Below are positions 7,869-15,162 of a DNA stretch of 64,000 nucleotides, one piece after another; the first letter of the stretch is position 1; each line of letters begins with the position of its first letter. The notes under the pieces were generated by a model. It saw nothing but the letters and a program-made list of their open reading frames with translations. It made no database searches and was not told where the DNA came from. Position numbers and translations under genes: made by a program. Source of the DNA: Nocardiopsis sp. N85 (GTDB lineage Bacteria; Actinomycetota; Actinomycetes; Streptosporangiales; Streptosporangiaceae); NCBI RefSeq assembly GCF_028882275.1, contig NZ_JARBUT010000007.1, positions 124,001 through 188,000 of the forward strand, given 5' to 3'.

Positions 7869-7907
7869 GTTGCCCCTTTCGGGCTTACTTGGTTCGCCCC
7901 CCTTCCT
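7869..7907 (-). repeat. Right terminal inverted repeat and target duplication
   Basis: Read on the minus strand from 7902 it begins GGGGGGCGAACCAAGTA, identical to the left end. TTCCT at 7903-7907 repeats the left flank. Directly after it, at 7908, the interrupted intergenic repeat resumes with CGGATCCT. Confidence 0.85.
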
Positions 7908-7978
7908 CGGATCCTTCCGGGCGGGAACCGGCCGGGGCGGGAGGACGGCCGCCGACCGCGGGTGTTAACTTCCTTCCC

Positions 7979-8608
7979 GTGGCGGAACACCAGGATGAGA
8001 CCAGGGCGGCCTACGACGGCGTCGTCGAACCGTACGCGTCGATGTTCGCCGACCGGTTGCAGACACGACCGTTCTCGCGGAACATGATCGGCACCTTCGC
8101 CGAGCTGGTGCGCGGGACGGGGAACCGGCGGACGGCCGACGTCGGGTGCGGACCCGGACACCTGACGGCCATGCTGCACGACCTGGGGCTGGACGCCTTC
8201 GGGCTCGACCTCTCCCCGGCCATGGTCGACCACGCCCGGCGGGCCCATCCGGCGCTGCGGTTCGACGAGGCGCGGATGGAGGCCCTGCCGGTCGAGGACG
8301 GCGCGCTCGGCGGCGTGCTGGCCCATTACTCGATGATCCACACCCCGCCAGGGGAACTGCCCGCGCTGCTCGCAGAGCAGGCACGTGTCCTGGCACCGGG
8401 TGGCCTGCTCCTGGTCTCGTTCTTCGCGACCGACGGGCCCGAGCCGATCCGCTTCGACCACAAGGTGACACCCGCCTATGGCTGGCCGGCGGACCGGTTC
8501 GCCGAGGTGATGGCCGAGGCCGGGCTCCCCACGTTCGCGCGCCTGCTCCACGACCCGGCCTCGGAGCGGGGTCTCCTCGACGCCCACCTGCTGGCCCGTC
8601 TCCGCTAG
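7979..8608 (+). CDS. Class I SAM-dependent methyltransferase
   Basis: The 209-residue reading from GTG 7979 begins 'VAEHQDETRAAYDGVVEPYA', typical of small Methyltransf_11/25 enzymes; the open frame upstream is inside transposon flank and is not coding. The SAM-binding motif ADVGCGPGH is at about 53-61, the acidic residue after strand 2 is in 'FGLDLSP', and 'LAPGGLLLVSFF' is motif III-like. The substrate is unknown. No ribosome site precedes the GTG, so translation may be leaderless. The gene sits just right of the transposon, after the right half of the repeat. Confidence 0.85.
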   Translation: MAEHQDETRAAYDGVVEPYASMFADRLQTRPFSRNMIGTFAELVRGTGNRRTADVGCGPGHLTAMLHDLGLDAFGLDLSPAMVDHARRAHPALRFDEARMEALPVEDGALGGVLAHYSMIHTPPGELPALLAEQARVLAPGGLLLVSFFATDGPEPIRFDHKVTPAYGWPADRFAEVMAEAGLPTFARLLHDPASERGLLDAHLLARLR

Positions 8609-8620
8609 GGCAGGCCCTGT

Positions 8621-8690
8621 CGGCGCATTCGCGTTTTGCTTTTTCGGCAAAGGTTTTTGTCGGATCCTCCCGGACGGGGACGGCCCGGGG
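8621..8690 (+). repeat. Uninterrupted intergenic repeat (copy B)
   Basis: This 70-base stretch matches 3876-3915 joined to 7908-7937 across the transposon. Shared blocks include GCATTCGCG/GCGTTCGCG, the TCGGCAAAGG/CCGGCGAAGG core and CGGATCCT.CCGG.CGGG. It starts 12 bases after a stop codon and precedes a broken methyltransferase gene. Confidence 0.65.
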
Positions 8691-8730
8691 GCGTCAACGG
8701 ACGCCCCTCCCCACCACCGAGGCGAAAACC

Positions 8731-9003
8731 ATGGACGCGCGGTTCCGGGACGAGACCGTACGGCCGCCGCGAACGGCTCTTCGGTGGCGACCCCAACGGG
8801 TGCTCGTCACCGACGTCGCCGATACGCCGTCGGGGCGGGCACTCGACGTGGGCTGTGGCGAGGGAAGGGAGGAGACGCGCTCTGGTCTCCGTCCACTGCT
8901 TTTCGCTTCCGCGCCGACCGCACCGCGCGGCCTCCTGGACTCCGTCGCCCTCGGCGGAAGCCTGCTCTTGGTCGGCCACGGCCACGGCGGTGCCGCGCCC
9001 GAC
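8731..9003 (+). pseudogene. Methyltransferase remnant with internal deletion
   Basis: ATG 8731 starts a frame with 'VLVTDVADTPSGRALDVGCG', a SAM-binding glycine loop (GRALDVGCGEG), but the next strands are missing. After about 30 unrelated residues it resumes with 'LGGSLLLVGHGHGG', which resembles the post-motif III strand of the same family. The frame then runs into the antisense of the next gene. It therefore looks like a methyltransferase that lost its middle and end, lying after repeat copy B. Confidence 0.5.
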
Positions 9004-9954
9004 TCAGTGGGCGACGCCGCCGGCGAACGGCATCTCCCGCCACTGGTCGACGGCCGGCACCAGGTACTCCACCAACGAGGGCAGTCGCGGTACGAGCGCG
9101 AGGGTGGTGATGGCGCGCAGCATCCCGACGGCGTTCACGAAACCGAGGACGTCCTCGTTCAGCGTCCTCATGCCGTTGCGTCGCGCGCCTCGGTCGTAGG
9201 CCGATTCCAGGTCGGGGCCCAGCGCCGCCAGGTCCCACTCGACGGGACCCAGGGTGACCAGCTCGAAATCGGCGTAGAGGTCCCCGTTCACCCCGGAGAA
9301 GACGTTCGCGGGCGGGGAGTCGCCGTGAACCGGCTGGAGTTCGATCCCGGGGAACGCCTCCTCGAACGCCGCACGCGAGCACACGAGGGGTTCCAGGACC
9401 CGCCACTCACGTCGCGCGCGGTCCAGGTCGGCCGGGCCGATGAGATCGGGGTGCCCTTCGAGCAGGACCAGGCCCTCCGTGATGGACCGCGGCTCGGCCG
9501 CGGACAAGAACGACAGCCGGCCCGGGTACCCGCGCATCGCGGCGTGCAGGTCGGCGACGCTTTCGGAGTTCGCCGCGTAGTCGGGCTCCTTGTCGCGGTC
9601 CTCCTCGACGAACCGCCAGAACGTCATCGAGAAGCGATCGCGCCGAACGGGTTCCGGCGGCACGAGGGGGCTGGGCTCGATCACGGGGGTCCCGCGATCC
9701 GCCAGCCACCGTGTCACGTCCAACTCGGACCGCTGGCGGTCCGCCAGGGAATCGAGGTCCGTACAGGGTGGCAGGACGGTGGGGACCCGGGCCACGACCG
9801 GTGCGGGCGCGAGGTGGACGACGACGGAGAACAGGTCGTGGAGCACCCTGGCGTCGGTAACGGTGAGTCCGAGGTCGCGCCCCGCCTCGACGGCCGCGTC
9901 GACGGCGGCGGAGGTGCGGCGGGCGAGGTCCCGTGGCGTGATGGAGTCGGTCAT
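9004..9954 (-). CDS. Aminoglycoside phosphotransferase (APH) family protein
   Basis: The 316-residue protein from ATG 9954 has the APH kinase catalytic loop HGDSPPANV (210-218: His210, Asp212, Asn217) and the metal-binding DFE (229-231), which replaces the usual DxD/DFD motif. The N-terminal lobe is short and poorly conserved. The family includes antibiotic kinases, choline/homoserine kinases and many proteins of unknown substrate, so resistance should not be assumed. Its stop codon touches the end of the methyltransferase remnant. It is transcribed divergently from nothing; the XRE-cupin gene lies upstream on the same strand. Confidence 0.82.
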   Translation of the reverse strand: MTDSITPRDLARRTSAAVDAAVEAGRDLGLTVTDARVLHDLFSVVVHLAPAPVVARVPTVLPPCTDLDSLADRQRSELDVTRWLADRGTPVIEPSPLVPPEPVRRDRFSMTFWRFVEEDRDKEPDYAANSESVADLHAAMRGYPGRLSFLSAAEPRSITEGLVLLEGHPDLIGPADLDRARREWRVLEPLVCSRAAFEEAFPGIELQPVHGDSPPANVFSGVNGDLYADFELVTLGPVEWDLAALGPDLESAYDRGARRNGMRTLNEDVLGFVNAVGMLRAITTLALVPRLPSLVEYLVPAVDQWREMPFAGGVAH

Positions 9955-10134
9955 GGTCCGATCGTTCCAGATCCGCGAACGTGGGGGCGACGGCTCATCC
10001 GCCGTCCCGTCGATCGGGGTCCCGTCCCCTCCGCCCGGACACGTTCCGGGCCATCGCGACGGTGATCCGGGGGTGACCGCCGACCGGAACCCGGTCGGCG
10101 ACGCGGGGAACGGCAATCGGGCGACCGGGCCCGG

Positions 10135-10743
10135 TCAGCGGTCCGAGGACGTGGACGTGGACGTGGAGGCGGGGGCGGCGCGCACGTGCGCGCGCACCCC
10201 TTGCAGGCCGAAGAGGATGAGGAGTTCGACCACTCCGCCGTCGGCGCTGCCCAACCAGTGCGGCGAGGACGTGTCGAACTCGGCCACCTCACCGGGCGTC
10301 AGCGTCAGGTCGTGCTCGCCGAGCACGAGCCGCAGACGGCCGTTGAGCACGTACAGCCACTCGAAGCCCTCGTGTGTCCGAGGGGTCGGTTCGAGCGGTT
10401 CGGGCCGCGCGGGAATGATCATCTTGAACGCCTGCGTACCGCCCGGCCGCCTGGACAACGGAACGAAGGTCATCCCGAACCGCCGGATCGGCTTCAGGTG
10501 GATGCGGGGATCGCCCGTGCGCGGGGCGCAGACGAGGTCGTCCAACGGGACGTCGTAGGTGCGCGCCAGCGGCAGCAGCAACTCCAATGTCGCCCGGCGT
10601 CGCCCGCTCTCCAGTCGGGACAGGGTGCTCTCCGAGACCCCGGTCGCCTCCGCGAGGTCGGCGAGGGTGACGCCGCGCTCGCGGCGCAGCGCGCGCAGCC
10701 TCGGGCCCACCACGTCGAGTACGTCCCGCGTCTCACGATCCAC
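10135..10743 (-). CDS. XRE-family regulator with C-terminal cupin domain
   Basis: From GTG 10743 the product is 202 residues. Residues about 10-65 form a Cro/CI-type HTH ('RGVTLADLAEATGVSESTLS' then 'RLESGRRRATLELLL'), and residues about 120-185 form a small-molecule-binding cupin ('PRTHEGFEWLYVLNGRLRLV', 'LTPGEVAEFDTSSPHWLG'). The layout matches MppR/PuuR-like regulators. The tail is a Ser/Thr repeat. It is divergent from the methyltransferase at 10831, whose transcription it probably controls; repeated TGCC.GAACCG motifs lie between them. The start is uncertain because no good ribosome site is seen. Confidence 0.85.
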   Translation of the reverse strand: MDRETRDVLDVVGPRLRALRRERGVTLADLAEATGVSESTLSRLESGRRRATLELLLPLARTYDVPLDDLVCAPRTGDPRIHLKPIRRFGMTFVPLSRRPGGTQAFKMIIPARPEPLEPTPRTHEGFEWLYVLNGRLRLVLGEHDLTLTPGEVAEFDTSSPHWLGSADGGVVELLILFGLQGVRAHVRAAPASTSTSTSSDR

Positions 10744-10751
10744 GGGACCAT

Positions 10752-10784
10752 CTTGCCAGAACCGCAAGTTTTCGTGCCGAACCG
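10752..10784. promoter_or_regulatory. Candidate operator between XRE-cupin and methyltransferase genes
   Basis: CTTGC (10752-10756) and GCAAG (10764-10768) form an inverted repeat, and TGCCAGAACCG (10754) is nearly repeated as TGCCGAACCG (10775), 21 bases on. Two same-face sites in a divergent promoter are typical for XRE regulators. Confidence 0.45.
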
Positions 10785-10830
10785 TGGTGATCCGGCGAGA
10801 CTGAGCGCACCTCGACAGAAGGAGCCCCTC

Positions 10831-11457
10831 ATGAGCACCACCGACGCGGTCGCGTTCTGGGACGACCTTTACGCGGCCCGACCGGCCGCCACCGACCCGC
10901 GACCGAACGCCCGTCTCACCGAGATCGTCACGGACCTGCCGCCCGGCGACGCGCTGGACCTGGGGTGCGGCACCGGCGGAGACGCGCTGTGGCTCGCCCG
11001 GCGGGGGTGGCGCGTCACCGCGATCGACATCTCGGCCGTGGCGGTCGAGCGGCTCGCCGGCCTCGCACGCTCGGGCGGTCTGGAGAAGGTGATCACCGCC
11101 GAGCGGCACGATCTGCGCGCCTCCTTCCCACAGGGCCGGTTCGACCTGGTCTGCGCCCACTACCTCCACACCCCCTTCGACCTGGACCGGGCGGCCGTCC
11201 TGCGCTCGGCCGCGCACGCCCTGCGCCCGGACGGACGGCTACTGGTCGTCGACCACGGCTCGACCGCGCCGTGGTCGTGGAACCGGGATCCCGACGCCCA
11301 TCACCCCACCCCACAGGAGGTCGCCGCGGGCATCGATCTGGACCCGGCGGCGTGGACGGTCGAGCGGGTCGACGCGCCCCGCAGGATCGCCACCGGGCCG
11401 GACGGGCGCACCGCCGAGGTCATCGACCATGTTCTGCTCGTCCGCCGCACGGCCTGA
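10831..11457 (+). CDS. Class I SAM-dependent methyltransferase (TehB/thiopurine-type)
   Basis: ATG 10831 follows AAGGAG at 10819-10824. The 208-residue protein carries ALDLGCGTGGDALWLA (41-56, SAM motif I), 'VTAIDIS' with the acidic ribose-binding Asp, and 'LRPDGRLLVVDHG'. This branch resembles tellurite/thiol or small-molecule methyltransferases; the real substrate is unknown. Its divergent XRE-cupin neighbour suggests that a small molecule induces it. Confidence 0.87.
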   Translation: MSTTDAVAFWDDLYAARPAATDPRPNARLTEIVTDLPPGDALDLGCGTGGDALWLARRGWRVTAIDISAVAVERLAGLARSGGLEKVITAERHDLRASFPQGRFDLVCAHYLHTPFDLDRAAVLRSAAHALRPDGRLLVVDHGSTAPWSWNRDPDAHHPTPQEVAAGIDLDPAAWTVERVDAPRRIATGPDGRTAEVIDHVLLVRRTA

Positions 11458-11496
11458 CCAGGTTCCGGGAGCGGACCGCGACGAAGGAGGATCCTC

Positions 11497-12003
11497 ATGC
11501 CGACGGCCTCACGCCGCCATCGGCGCGGCGACACCCCGCCGCCCCGGACCGGGAGCGGCGAGACCGAGGTCCTGCGCGGGTTCCTCGACTACCTTCGGGC
11601 CTCGATGGCGGCGAAGGTCGAGGGCGCCCCCGAACCGCAGGTGCGCACGGCCGGGGTGCCGTCGGGCACGAACCTGCTCGGGCTGCTCCACCATCTGACC
11701 TTCGTGGAACGCTCGATGTTCCTGGGGGACGAGGTCACCGACTGGCAGGCGACGTTCCAGGCCGCGCCGGAAGACGGGGTGGCCGATGTCGTCGCCCGCT
11801 ACCGGGAGGCGGTCGAGCGCGCGAACGAGGTCCTCGACGGGTGCGACGACCTGGGCGCCCCGGTCCCCCGGCCCCGGGTCCGGCCGGAACGTCCCGCGCC
11901 CAGTGTCCGCTGGGCGCTCGCGCACATGATCGAGGAGACGGGCCGCCACGCGGGTCACGCCGACATCCTGCGCGAAAGGATCGACGGCGAGACCGGCCGC
12001 TGA
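11497..12003 (+). CDS. DinB-like (DUF664) family protein
   Basis: The 168-residue protein has the histidine pattern of DinB/YfiT-like four-helix bundles: 'GLLHHLTFVERSMF' (about 66-79) and 'HMIEETGRHAGHADILRERI' (about 140-159), which together bind a metal. Actinobacterial DUF664 proteins are thought to be thiol-dependent (mycothiol or bacillithiol) S-transferases or related enzymes. A GGAGG site lies upstream. It follows the methyltransferase by 39 bases on the same strand, so the two may be co-transcribed. Confidence 0.85.
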   Translation: MPTASRRHRRGDTPPPRTGSGETEVLRGFLDYLRASMAAKVEGAPEPQVRTAGVPSGTNLLGLLHHLTFVERSMFLGDEVTDWQATFQAAPEDGVADVVARYREAVERANEVLDGCDDLGAPVPRPRVRPERPAPSVRWALAHMIEETGRHAGHADILRERIDGETGR

Positions 12004-12165
12004 CTCCGACACCGAGGAACGAGCGGGCGGAATCCGTATCGAAAACGAATAAGAACGCGAACAGCCCGGAAGTGGAAACCGAAAGATCTCCCCTGTGAAG
12101 AAACAGGGCGGCGATCTCCGAAACCCACTGGCACCGCCAAAACCCCCTACCCCATACTTTCCCGT

Positions 12166-13071
12166 ATGTGGAGAACCCGGTTTTTCCTGTGGGCCACCTG
12201 GTCGCTCTGGCTCCTCGCGGCCCTCGGCCTCGCCGCGTGGCTGCTGTGGATCGGCGGTGGCATCACGGAGGCGGCCTCCTGGGAGTTCTTCTCCTGGTCG
12301 GCCGGGTCCTTGACCGCCATCGTCGCCGCCCTGGGCACCTTCACCGTTTTCGTCCTGCGCGGGGCGCGCACTCCCGAGGAAGAGGGGGCGCCTCCCTGGC
12401 CGCACAAGCGGGTCGAGTGGACCCGGGCAGCCGTCTGCTTCTCGGTGACGGTGGCTCTCATCGGCGGTGTCCTCCTGGGAGGAGCGGGTCAGCACGTGGC
12501 CCACCTGCTCAAGGAGAGTGTGGCCGAGCGGACCGGTGCGGCGGGGAACGGCGTGGGGAACCCCGGACCTTCCGGGACCGCCACACCGGAGATCGGTGGC
12601 TCCTCGGAGGGCACCGGAGAGGGGGTGGCCGTCACCTCGTCCCCGGACGATCCACAGGATGACGTCTCGGCCCCGGTGAGTCCTTCCCCGGAACGGAAGT
12701 CGCTGCTGGGTCTCCAGAGGACCTCCTCCACCCACCATCAGGGCACCGGAACCGTCCGGGTCGGGGGTGACACCTACACCGAGGCCGTGCATCTGGGCAG
12801 TTGCGCCCTGTGCTCCATGGAGTACGACCTCGGCAAGGACTGGACGACCTTCGAGGCGACGATCGGCCTGGCCGACGATTCCGAGGAGGGCGCCGAGGTC
12901 ACCTTCCGGATGTACGCCGACTCCGACCCGGTCCTCAGCCACACCCTGTCCCGAGGTGAGGTCGAGGAGATCTCCATCGATGTGGAGGGGGCGTTGTATT
13001 TGAAACTGGAGGCCGAGCGGGTCAGTAGCGGAGGCATCGCCGTGTGGGGCGACCCTGCCGTGTTCCGCTGA
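12166..13071 (+). CDS. Membrane protein with extracellular NPCBM/NEW2-like domain
   Basis: The 301-residue protein has hydrophobic segments at about 8-30, 40-66 and 86-108, then a Gly/Ser/Pro-rich linker (about 115-195) and a C-terminal beta domain starting near 'VGGDTYTEAVHLGSC'. That domain has the feel of NPCBM/NEW2 carbohydrate-associated modules ('DWTTFEATIGLADDSEEGAE', 'FRMYADSDPVL'). It is probably anchored in the membrane with the domain outside, perhaps touching the cell wall or sugars. No partner gene is adjacent. The strong hairpin directly after the stop ends the transcript. Confidence 0.75.
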   Translation: MWRTRFFLWATWSLWLLAALGLAAWLLWIGGGITEAASWEFFSWSAGSLTAIVAALGTFTVFVLRGARTPEEEGAPPWPHKRVEWTRAAVCFSVTVALIGGVLLGGAGQHVAHLLKESVAERTGAAGNGVGNPGPSGTATPEIGGSSEGTGEGVAVTSSPDDPQDDVSAPVSPSPERKSLLGLQRTSSTHHQGTGTVRVGGDTYTEAVHLGSCALCSMEYDLGKDWTTFEATIGLADDSEEGAEVTFRMYADSDPVLSHTLSRGEVEEISIDVEGALYLKLEAERVSSGGIAVWGDPAVFR

Positions 13072-13079
13072 TCCCGACG

Positions 13080-13134
13080 CCTTCAACGGGGTCGTCCCCC
13101 GCCGGCACGGCGGCGGGGACGACCCCGTTGAAGG
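13080..13134. terminator. Bidirectional hairpin between convergent genes
   Basis: Two perfect 20-base arms (13080-13099, 13115-13134) flank a 15-base loop. It lies 8 bases after the plus-strand stop and directly before the minus-strand DUF397 stop, so it can end both transcripts. Confidence 0.88.
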
Positions 13135-13314
13135 TCAGGAGGAGGCGAGGGTGCTCAGGAGAGTGGTCCACTCCCCGGCGGTGAACTCCAGGTGCCCGAG
13201 TTCCCGGTTGCGGGTGTCGCGCACGGCGGCCCCCGTGTCCGTTCCCGCGACCTCTACACAGTTGCCACCGGTCCCGTTGCTGTACGACGACTTCTTCCAG
13301 TCTTCGGTCATCAT
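13135..13314 (-). CDS. DUF397 domain-containing protein
   Basis: A 59-residue protein starting MMTEDWKKSSYSNGTGGNCV; this W-x-KSSYS-x(n)-GGNCVEVA pattern defines DUF397, followed by 'VRDTRN' and the Trp-containing end 'FTAGEWTTLL'. Its ATG overlaps the stop of the XRE-DUF5753 gene (ATGA), so the two are co-translated. In Streptomyces such small proteins pair with WhiJ/BldB-like XRE regulators and affect development or antibiotic production; some work as toxin/antitoxin-like partners. Confidence 0.9.
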   Translation of the reverse strand: MMTEDWKKSSYSNGTGGNCVEVAGTDTGAAVRDTRNRELGHLEFTAGEWTTLLSTLASS

Positions 13315-14126
13315 CTGATGTTGCCTCGAATCTCTTCCATCTTCGCGCGGGACTCAGGTACCGGCAGCGCAGCGCTCCTCAGCTCCGCGAACGTGCGCTC
13401 GTAGCTTGCCACAACCTCCGGTTGTTTCAGGACGAACCCGGTCTCCTGGCTCTCCACGTAGACGAATGTGCCGGTATCGGGCACTTCCATGAGCGTAAAG
13501 GCCCCGCCCAGCCCCGCATGCCCTTCGGTGTTCAACGGCACGATCTGAATCCGCAGGCGAGGACGTTTCGACTGTTTGACGAGGTGCTGAATCTGAGCGT
13601 CCATGATCCCCGGATCGTGGAACCGGCGCAGCAGCACGCTCTCGTCCAGCAGAACCGTCATCGCAGGTGGGTACGCACGGTCCAGGAGTTCCTGCCGGTG
13701 CCTACGGGCGGCCACGATCTTGTCGATGCTCTCGGGCTCGGCGCGGGGACGGGCGAGCATGCTGATGCCGCGCGCGTACTCCTCGATCTGGAGGAGGCCC
13801 GGCACCAGGCCGAGGGAGTACTCCCTGATCTCGATGGCGGTCTGTTCGGATTCGGCCACTTCGCGGAAATACGCGCTCGTGCCTCCCTCTGAGAAGGAGG
13901 CGTCCCATGCGCCGATGAGCACACCGTGCGCGGTAAGGGCCGAGTCCAGCAGCACCACATAGTCCCGCTGTGTCCCCTTTTTGCCGAGCTCCAAATCGCT
14001 GATGGTGCTCTGCCCGACCGTCGAGGACGCCGACAGCTCTTGCTGCGTGAAGCCCATCTGAGCACGCAGTTTTCTCAAGAGGCGACCGAACCTGGCCCTG
14101 GAGATCTTGAGGTCGTCACCTGCCAC
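13311..14126 (-). CDS. XRE-family regulator with DUF5753 (WhiJ-like)
   Basis: The 271-residue protein has an N-terminal HTH ('LRAQMGFTQQELSASSTVGQ', about 18-65) followed by DUF5753 from about residue 90 ('AIEIREYSLGLVPGLLQIEE', then 'MTVLLDESVLLRRF', 'IQIVPLNTEGHAG' and 'FVYVESQETG'). This is the classic actinobacterial WhiJ-type partner of DUF397 proteins. It overlaps the DUF397 gene and faces the small ATPase gene at 14338; the three together form a known type of regulatory cluster. Direct repeats in the promoter may be its own binding sites. Confidence 0.92.
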   Translation of the reverse strand: MAGDDLKISRARFGRLLRKLRAQMGFTQQELSASSTVGQSTISDLELGKKGTQRDYVVLLDSALTAHGVLIGAWDASFSEGGTSAYFREVAESEQTAIEIREYSLGLVPGLLQIEEYARGISMLARPRAEPESIDKIVAARRHRQELLDRAYPPAMTVLLDESVLLRRFHDPGIMDAQIQHLVKQSKRPRLRIQIVPLNTEGHAGLGGAFTLMEVPDTGTFVYVESQETGFVLKQPEVVASYERTFAELRSAALPVPESRAKMEEIRGNIR

Positions 14127-14155
14127 GTCTTCTGCGCTCCGATCCCTTATCTCGG

Positions 14156-14184
14156 ATTACCGACGCTTATAAAAAAATTACCGA
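14156..14184. promoter_or_regulatory. Direct-repeat operator candidate upstream of XRE-DUF5753 gene
   Basis: ATTACCGA occurs at 14156-14163 and 14177-14184, 21 bases apart, with an A/T-rich stretch between. The first copy is part of an imperfect palindrome TCGGATTACCGA. The region lies 30 bases upstream of the minus-strand start and may also serve the divergent ATPase gene. Confidence 0.5.
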
Positions 14185-14337
14185 GAGTGACGATAAGCGT
14201 AGACCACAGGGCGAGGCCACGGGCAAGGTTGGCGAAGAAAAGGCCCTCGCGACAAGTGAAAAACCTCGGGGGTCGAAGTCGCGAGCGACCCTCCGAGGCA
14301 GAAGTGCCACGCCTCCAAAACCCCGAAATGAGACGAA

Positions 14338-14811
14338 ATGCAATGTACCGTTCCGCGCCAGCGTGGCTCGGGGTCGCCCTTGCCACTCCCCCGTCGGCTG
14401 AAGGTCACCGACCCCGACGTATCGGCGTTGCTGGTCCCGGCACTGGACGCGGACGACACGGAATGGTACGACGCCCACGTCCGGCCCTGGGCCTATCGAG
14501 CCGCACGAAGCGGCTCGACGGTCTCCCGCCGGGTGGCCCGGGTCTCCGTCGCGCTCGTGCGCAACGCCCACCGGTGGACCCTGTCGGGGCGGCCCGGCGG
14601 CACGGCCGAACTCCGTGTCCGCCGCACGGGGTTCCAGGTGGAGGTGGCCGTGACCGACGACGGCGCGGTACCCGGTGAGGACGGCTGGTACCCCTTCCCC
14701 ACGCTGGGCGCCGGCACGGGCCTGCGACTGGTCGACTCCCTCTCCCTCTACTGGGACTGGGAGGGCGGCGCCGGGACCCCCACCCGGGTCCGCGCGATCC
14801 TCGACCGCTGA
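14338..14811 (+). CDS. GHKL (HATPase_c_2) ATP-binding protein, anti-sigma-like
   Basis: The 157-residue protein shows the RsbW/SpoIIAB-like ATPase pattern: an N-box helix 'RVSVALVRNAHRWTLSG', a DxG box 'VAVTDDGAVPG', and a glycine box 'GAGTGLRLVDSLS'. It lacks a histidine-phosphorylation domain. In actinomycetes such proteins next to XRE-DUF5753 and DUF397 genes belong to the abaA/whiJ-like clusters. It may bind a partner protein in an ATP-dependent way; the partner is not known. The start at ATG 14338 has only a weak ribosome site, so a later start is possible. Confidence 0.8.
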   Translation: MQCTVPRQRGSGSPLPLPRRLKVTDPDVSALLVPALDADDTEWYDAHVRPWAYRAARSGSTVSRRVARVSVALVRNAHRWTLSGRPGGTAELRVRRTGFQVEVAVTDDGAVPGEDGWYPFPTLGAGTGLRLVDSLSLYWDWEGGAGTPTRVRAILDR

Positions 14812-15162
14812 ACCACCCGGACCACCACCGAGCCGGTGCGGCGGTGTCGCACCCCGACATCCTCGCTCTCGGAGGAACACGAGCAGGGTCCGGGATCCCA
14901 CCGCCGCACCACTCACGACCCTCACCACGTCCAAGGGCCCGAGGAGGCCGTCCGCATGTGCGCGTGGAAGTTCGCCGAGGCCGCCGCCGAAGCCGGTTCC
15001 GCCACCCTCATCGAGGGCCCTGGCCAGGTCGAGATCCAAGGGATCACCGCCCCCGGTGACCAGGAGGGCGCGATGCGCTTCGACCTGGTCGCTCGGACCG
15101 GAGGAGGACCTTGGGCCCACCCGTCCCACTCCCCCACCGGACACGGCCGTCGAGAGGGCCGC
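14812..15162 (+). other. Intergenic stretch with a possible broken small gene
   Basis: ATG 14956 lies 8 bases after GAGGAGG and begins 'MCAWKFAEAAAEAGSATLIE', with strong third-position GC for about 45 codons up to 'MRFDLVAR'. After that the codon bias fades and the frame stays open deep into the opposite gene, which is unrealistic. It is best seen as a decayed or frameshifted small gene of unknown family; nothing else is recognisable here. Confidence 0.3.

Larger units (their letters stand above)
3916..7902. mobile_element. Relic Tn3-family transposon with intact ends and target duplication
   Basis: The element starts and ends with inverted repeats beginning GGGG, as Tn3-family ends do: 3916-3949 pairs with 7869-7902, the first 17 bases identical and about 30 of 33 matching. 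The 5-bp direct duplication TTCCT flanks it exactly (3911-3915 and 7903-7907), the known target size of this family. Inside are a minus-strand N-terminal fragment of a Tn3 transposase, a minus-strand resolvase fragment, fragments of two other insertion sequences, and a plus-strand HTH/CPBP gene pair. Most of tnpA is missing, so the element cannot move by itself. Confidence 0.88.

Noticed and set aside
9004..9954. Calling the APH-like gene an aminoglycoside resistance gene
   Set aside because: The family fold is clear but its binding-site residues do not identify a drug and many relatives are not resistance enzymes.
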